From: JAAYPI01 sp036734385
Lineage (GTDB): Bacteria; Bacteroidota; Bacteroidia; Bacteroidales; Paludibacteraceae
Reading direction: 5' to 3'
NCBI GenBank assembly: GCA_036734385.1
Contig: DAIMYQ010000045.1
Location: forward strand, 1-9,103
DNA: 9,103 bases
The position numbers were made by a program, and so were the translations under genes. This document shows, piece after piece, positions 6,339 to 9,103 of the stretch. The notes under the pieces are model-generated. The model worked only from the letters and a program-made list of their open reading frames with translations, searched no databases and was not told where the DNA came from. Position 1 is the stretch's first letter. Each line of letters opens with the position of its first letter.

Positions 6339-7409
6339 TTATGCAAATTTTGCTTCAAATTCTTTCATACAGTCAACCAAGGCTTGAACACTTTCGATAG
6401 GAAGAGCATTGTAACACGAAGCACGGAATCCACCAACCAAACGGTGTCCTTTAATTCCGACCATACCTTGCGATGTTGCAAATTTCAAGAAATCAGCTTC
6501 TAAATCTTTATATTTTTCTTTCATTACGAAACAAATATTCATACGAGAGCGGTCTTCCTTATTTGCTGTTCCTTCAAACATTTTGCTGTTGTCAATGGCG
6601 TTGTAAAGAAGATTTGCTTTTGCAATATTTTTCTTTTCCATTTCAACGAGACCACCGTTCTTCTTCAACCATTTTAAGGTTTGAAGTGCTGCGTAAATGG
6701 GCAATACAGGCGGTGTATTGAACATAGAACCTTCTGCAATGTGAGTTTTGTAGTTCAACATGGTAGGAATATATCGACTGACTTTTCCAAGTATTTCGTC
6801 TTTTACAATGACAAAAGTAACTCCGGCAGGAGCCAGATTTTTTTGTGCACCACCGTAGATAAGTCCATATTTGGAAATGTCAATAGGACGGGAGAAAATG
6901 TCAGAAGACATATCAGCAACCATCGGCACAGGAGAATCAAAGTCAGTCAGAATTTCTGTTCCGTAGATGGTATTATTGGTTGTGATGTGAAAATAATCGG
7001 CATCAGCGGGAATAGTGAAATTTTTAGGAATAAAAGAAAAATTGGCGTCGGCAGAAGAAGCTACTTCTACTACTTCTCCAAATCCCTTTGCTTCTTTTAT
7101 TGCCTTTTTAGCCCAAACGCCGGTGTTTAAATAGGCTGCTTTTTTTTCTAATAAATTGAACGGAACCATACAGAATTCCAAACTAGCTCCACCTCCAAGG
7201 AAAATTACCGAATATCCTTCCGGTATGTTTAAAAGTTCTTTGAACAATGCAACAGCTTCGTCTACAATGGGTTGGAAGTTCTTTGCACGATGGCTTATTT
7301 CCAAGATAGAAAGTCCGTCATTTTCGAAATCCAACACTGCTTCCGCAGTTTTTTCAATGACTTCTCTTGGTAAGATAGATGGTCCTGCGTTGAAATTATG
7401 CTTCTTCAT
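6339..7409 (-). CDS. serC: Phosphoserine aminotransferase
   Basis: PLP enzyme that transfers the amino group of glutamate to 3-phosphohydroxypyruvate, giving phosphoserine; the family also acts on the related pyridoxine-pathway intermediate in some bacteria. The 356-residue length is typical. Visible: the N-terminal HNFNAGPSILP (4-14), LEISHRAKNF (36-45), the LGGGASLEF phosphate-binding region (71-79), THITTNNT-like FHITTNNTIYGTEI (140-153), DMSSDIFSRPID (166-177), and YGGAQKNLAPAG (185-196) with Lys190 as the expected PLP Schiff-base lysine. The C-terminal GHRLVGGFRASCYNAL (331-346) supplies substrate-binding Arg and His. It is first in the serC-serA-DUF1015 block and its product partner SerA is next. 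The leader (7410-7608) holds palindromes and a short frame that overlaps its start. Confidence 0.96.
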   Translation of the reverse strand: MKKHNFNAGPSILPREVIEKTAEAVLDFENDGLSILEISHRAKNFQPIVDEAVALFKELLNIPEGYSVIFLGGGASLEFCMVPFNLLEKKAAYLNTGVWAKKAIKEAKGFGEVVEVASSADANFSFIPKNFTIPADADYFHITTNNTIYGTEILTDFDSPVPMVADMSSDIFSRPIDISKYGLIYGGAQKNLAPAGVTFVIVKDEILGKVSRYIPTMLNYKTHIAEGSMFNTPPVLPIYAALQTLKWLKKNGGLVEMEKKNIAKANLLYNAIDNSKMFEGTANKEDRSRMNICFVMKEKYKDLEADFLKFATSQGMVGIKGHRLVGGFRASCYNALPIESVQALVDCMKEFEAKFA

Positions 7410-7467
7410 CCGTGAATAAATTATTAATTATAAAGTTTGGGATGTTACCCGCATGTGGGCTTTTCAT
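7396..7467 (-). other. Possible 23-codon leader frame overlapping the serC start
   Basis: An ATG at 7467, preceded by aataagg, opens a 23-residue frame (MKSPHAGNIPNF, then IINNLFTDEEA) that ends in TAA at 7396-7398, inside serC and in a different frame. An upstream frame that overlaps the start of a biosynthetic gene can influence its translation. Nothing further supports that it is translated: Shine-Dalgarno signals carry little weight in this phylum, and the peptide shows no run of serine codons. Confidence 0.15.
7448..7459. repeat. Short palindrome cccgcatgtggg
   Basis: Twelve-base dyad with one mismatched pair and no loop, centred on CATG, in the serC leader. With no loop it is better suited to a DNA-binding site than to an RNA hairpin. 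It could be chance. Confidence 0.25.
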
Positions 7468-7480
7468 CCTTATTGTTGTT

Positions 7481-7498
7481 TAACGAACATGCTCGTTA
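7481..7498. repeat. Operator-like palindrome taacga-acatgc-tcgtta
   Basis: Eighteen-base dyad with 6-base perfect outer arms, a single mismatched pair and a CATG centre, lying between pepT and serC, 72 bases before the serC ATG. There is no U-run on either strand, so it is not a terminator. It could be a regulator site or a small hairpin in the serC leader. Confidence 0.35.
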
Positions 7499-7520
7499 TT
7501 CTGTTTGCAAATACGAAGTT

Positions 7521-7548
7521 AAAAAGAACCTGAAAAGAGGATTTTCTT
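7521..7548 (-). terminator. Weak terminator-like hairpin after pepT
   Basis: Minus-strand arms 7538-7548 and 7521-7531 pair with two internal mismatches around a 6-base loop, and the 3' arm ends in a run of U. It is AT-rich and much weaker than the other terminators. It is the only candidate in the 199-base gap that could end the pepT transcript; it also lies just inside a transcript starting from the 7558-7565 box. Confidence 0.3.
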
Positions 7549-7557
7549 AAATACCCA

Positions 7558-7565
7558 CAAAGTTA
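7558..7565 (-). promoter_or_regulatory. Candidate -7 box for serC
   Basis: Minus-strand TAACTTTG, the same octamer found before the DUF1015 gene, fits TAnnTTTG. Transcription would begin near 7551, giving a leader of about 140 bases that contains the palindromes and the short frame described above. No clear -33 element is seen. Confidence 0.35.
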
Positions 7566-7608
7566 TTATTTTTTTTCTTTTTGGCTATTATCTTTTTGCA
7601 CTAATTTA

Positions 7609-8847
7609 TCAACAACGGTTTTTGTCGATGTTTTTTTCTATGATTTTTAGAATGGTTTTCATCGATTTTTCCATTGATTGCACAGGAATGTATTCATATC
7701 GACTATGAAAATTATGTCCGCCTGCAAAAATATTCGGACAAGGAAGTCCCATAAAAGAAAGTCTTGCACCGTCTGTTCCGCCTCTTATGGGGGATATTTT
7801 GGGCGTAATTCCAAGTTCCTTCATCGCATCCTCTGCAATATCTACAATGTGCATGGACGGACTTATCTTTTCTTTCATATTGTAATATTGGTCTTTTATA
7901 ACGATTGTTGCAGTTTCTTTTCCGTATTTTTCGTTCACCTTGCTAATTAGCATTTTAAAGGTGTTTTTTCTTTTTTCAAAACTGTCTTTTTCGAAATCAC
8001 GAATGATATAATTCACCACTGTTTTTTCAACATTTCCCTCCATTGCATCTACATGGAAAAAACCTTCTCTATTTTCTGTGTTTTGAGGTAATCCTTTGTC
8101 TGATAAATGATTAATTATTTCGTTGGCGACCAATAATGAGTTTACCATTTTGTTTTTGGCATATCCCGGATGAACATTTGTTCCCTGAATCGTAATAACA
8201 ACCGAAGCGGCGTTGAAGTTTTCATATTCCAATTCTCCAACTTCTCCGCCATCAATAGTGTATGCCCATTGGGCATCAAAAATAGCAGTGTCAAAATAAT
8301 CGGCACCACGCCCAATTTCTTCGTCCGGTGTAAAGGCTATTTGTATATCTCCGTGTTCTATCTCGGTGTGCAGTGTCAAATATTCTATGGCGGAAATAAT
8401 GGCTGTAATTCCTGCTTTGTCGTCGCTTCCTAAAAGGGTAGTTCCGTCTGTAACAATAATGTCTTGACCCGTGTAGTTGAGTATTTCGGGATATTGTTTT
8501 GTCGAAAGAATAATGTTTTTTTCAACATGTAAAACAATGTCTCTTCCATCATAATTCTTAATGATACGGGGTTTAATATTTTTACCCTCTGCACCGGGAC
8601 TTGTGTCAATGTGTGCGATAAATCCTATTTTAGGGATGTTATTTTTTTTAGAATTAGATGGCAGTGTGGCATACAAATAGCCTTTCTCTGTTAAGATGAT
8701 ATTTTGTAACGACAGCTTTTCCAATTCTTCTTTTAAATAGTTGGCAAAGACCATTTGTCCCTTAGAACTTGGTGTATCCGTTGCTTTTTCATCAGCCTTT
8801 GTGTCATACGAAATATAAGTTAGGAATCGGTCGGTTATGTTTTCCAT
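7609..8847 (-). CDS. pepT: Peptidase T (tripeptide aminopeptidase)
   Basis: Cytoplasmic dinuclear zinc aminopeptidase of the M20B family that removes the N-terminal residue of tripeptides. The 412 residues match the family length. Metal and catalytic positions are intact: AHIDTSPGAEG (78-88) with His79 and Asp81, the bridging Asp in LGSDDKAG (139-146, Asp142), FTPDEEIGRGAD (172-183) with the Glu176-Glu177 pair, DGGEVGELEYENFNAA (199-214) with Asp199, the dimer-domain NVHPGYAKN (224-232), and GGTDGARLSFMGLPCP (356-371) followed by GGHNFHSRYEY (376-386) with His381 as the last zinc ligand. Separated by gaps from both neighbours, so probably transcribed alone. A -7 box sits so close to the ATG that the transcript may have almost no leader. 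Confidence 0.96.
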   Translation of the reverse strand: MENITDRFLTYISYDTKADEKATDTPSSKGQMVFANYLKEELEKLSLQNIILTEKGYLYATLPSNSKKNNIPKIGFIAHIDTSPGAEGKNIKPRIIKNYDGRDIVLHVEKNIILSTKQYPEILNYTGQDIIVTDGTTLLGSDDKAGITAIISAIEYLTLHTEIEHGDIQIAFTPDEEIGRGADYFDTAIFDAQWAYTIDGGEVGELEYENFNAASVVITIQGTNVHPGYAKNKMVNSLLVANEIINHLSDKGLPQNTENREGFFHVDAMEGNVEKTVVNYIIRDFEKDSFEKRKNTFKMLISKVNEKYGKETATIVIKDQYYNMKEKISPSMHIVDIAEDAMKELGITPKISPIRGGTDGARLSFMGLPCPNIFAGGHNFHSRYEYIPVQSMEKSMKTILKIIEKNIDKNRC

Positions 8848-8855
8848 TGTTCTTG

Positions 8856-8863
8856 CAAACTTA
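8856..8863 (-). promoter_or_regulatory. Candidate -7 box for pepT, near-leaderless
   Basis: Minus-strand TAAGTTTG fits TAnnTTTG and ends 9 bases before the pepT ATG, so transcription would begin almost at the start codon. A second match, TAGGTTTG at 8921-8928, would give a leader of about 66 bases. Neither has a good -33 element at the usual distance. Confidence 0.35.
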
Positions 8864-8924
8864 ATTTATCATTTTTATCTTGTGATTCAATCCTTTAATT
8901 TCAAAATTTTAATTATTGTGCAAA

Positions 8925-8943
8925 CCTAAGAGTGTGTGTTAGG
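8925..8943 (-). other. Small inverted repeat upstream of pepT
   Basis: cctaa and ttagg arms around a 9-base loop, followed on the minus strand by only three U. It lies just after the stop of the right-edge open frame and could be a very weak terminator, but it overlaps a TAGGTTTG promoter-like box and may have no role. Confidence 0.2.
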
Positions 8944-8945
8944 GG

Positions 8946-9101
8946 CTAGGCCATTTTTTCGTTAACCGTTTCATTTGACAATTTAATCATTTCATTTCTG
9001 TACCATAAGTCATTAAGTTTAGGCTTAGTGATTAAAAATGGCTCATAACCCCCAGCTCCCGCCGATTTATAATCGGTGGTTTGCTCGGTAAGAGCAATCA
9101 A
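8946..9101 (-). other. Open frame running off the right edge, 51 codons
   Basis: The minus strand is open from the right edge to a TAG at 8946-8948. The visible 51 residues begin LIALTEQTTDYKSAGAGG and end in LSNETVNEKMA, with a plausible KPKLNDLWYRNEMIK stretch between. It could be the C-terminus of a gene beyond the window, but the part from 9041 on is a palindromic repeat read as protein, and the plus strand shows structured hairpins over the same bases. I do not recognise the family. Confidence 0.2.
9008..9097 (+). repeat. Three consecutive hairpins, plus-oriented palindromic element
   Basis: Three stems follow one another: 9008-9033 (10 bp, 6-base loop, two G-U), 9059-9079 (9 bp, ccgccgatt/aatcggtgg, 3-base loop, one G-U) and 9081-9097 (6 bp, ttgctc/gagcaa, 5-base loop). 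The G-U pairs in the first two exist only on the plus strand; on the minus strand they are A-C mismatches. No U-run follows, so this is not a simple terminator. The layout resembles a dispersed palindromic repeat (REP-like) or the end of a single-strand transposon of the IS200/IS605 type; no transposase is present. It may continue past the edge. Confidence 0.5.
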
Positions 9102-9103
9102 AT

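Noticed and set aside
6681..7130. 149-codon plus-strand open frame over serC
   Set aside because: Its sequence is Cys-, Phe- and Asn-rich without a recognisable motif, and it is fully antisense to an intact serC.
9081..9097. tRNA D-arm-like string gctcggtaagagc
   Set aside because: The loop is too short for a D-loop, no acceptor stem or T-arm is seen, and it is better explained as the third hairpin of the repeat.

Overview
The window comes from a low-GC (roughly 35-40 %) member of the Bacteroidetes, most likely the order Bacteroidales. The evidence is the serC-serA-DUF1015 neighbourhood, a short phosphoglycerate dehydrogenase with Lys in place of the catalytic His, a pyrBI pair, matches to the Bacteroidetes -7 promoter box (TAnnTTTG) in intergenic gaps, and no obvious Shine-Dalgarno sequences. 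All nine confident genes are on the minus strand, so transcription runs from the right edge to the left. No CRISPR array, rRNA, tRNA or intact mobile element was seen.

Right edge (8848-9103): a gene-free stretch with three hairpins in a row (9008-9097). Two of them pair fully, with G-U wobbles, only when read on the plus strand, opposite to the genes. The same DNA is an open frame on the minus strand that runs off the edge. It looks like a dispersed palindromic repeat or a remnant of a mobile element. Next comes pepT (peptidase T), which appears to be transcribed alone.

Middle (3913-7409): serC, serA and a DUF1015 gene. SerA and SerC carry out the first two steps of serine synthesis from 3-phosphoglycerate. 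The DUF1015 protein carries an IADGHHR motif and has no settled function; its position suggests a link to serine or phosphoserine metabolism. Each of the three genes is followed by a hairpin, so this is probably not one uniform transcript.

Left (169-3743): five tightly packed genes, pyrB-pyrI-flavin reductase-lolA-trxB. They are joined by a TAATG overlap, a 7-base gap, an ATGA overlap and a 6-base gap, and end at one strong terminator (108-145). PyrB and PyrI form allosteric aspartate transcarbamoylase. The others are an FMN-binding reductase-like protein, a periplasmic lipoprotein carrier and thioredoxin reductase. The hairpin before pyrB lies downstream of a candidate promoter and can be disrupted by an alternative pairing, so it may be an attenuator as well as the DUF1015 terminator.

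Most of the window is ordinary core metabolism. The points most worth a second look are the pyrB leader, the DUF1015 gene, the Lys-type SerA and the plus-oriented hairpins at the right edge.
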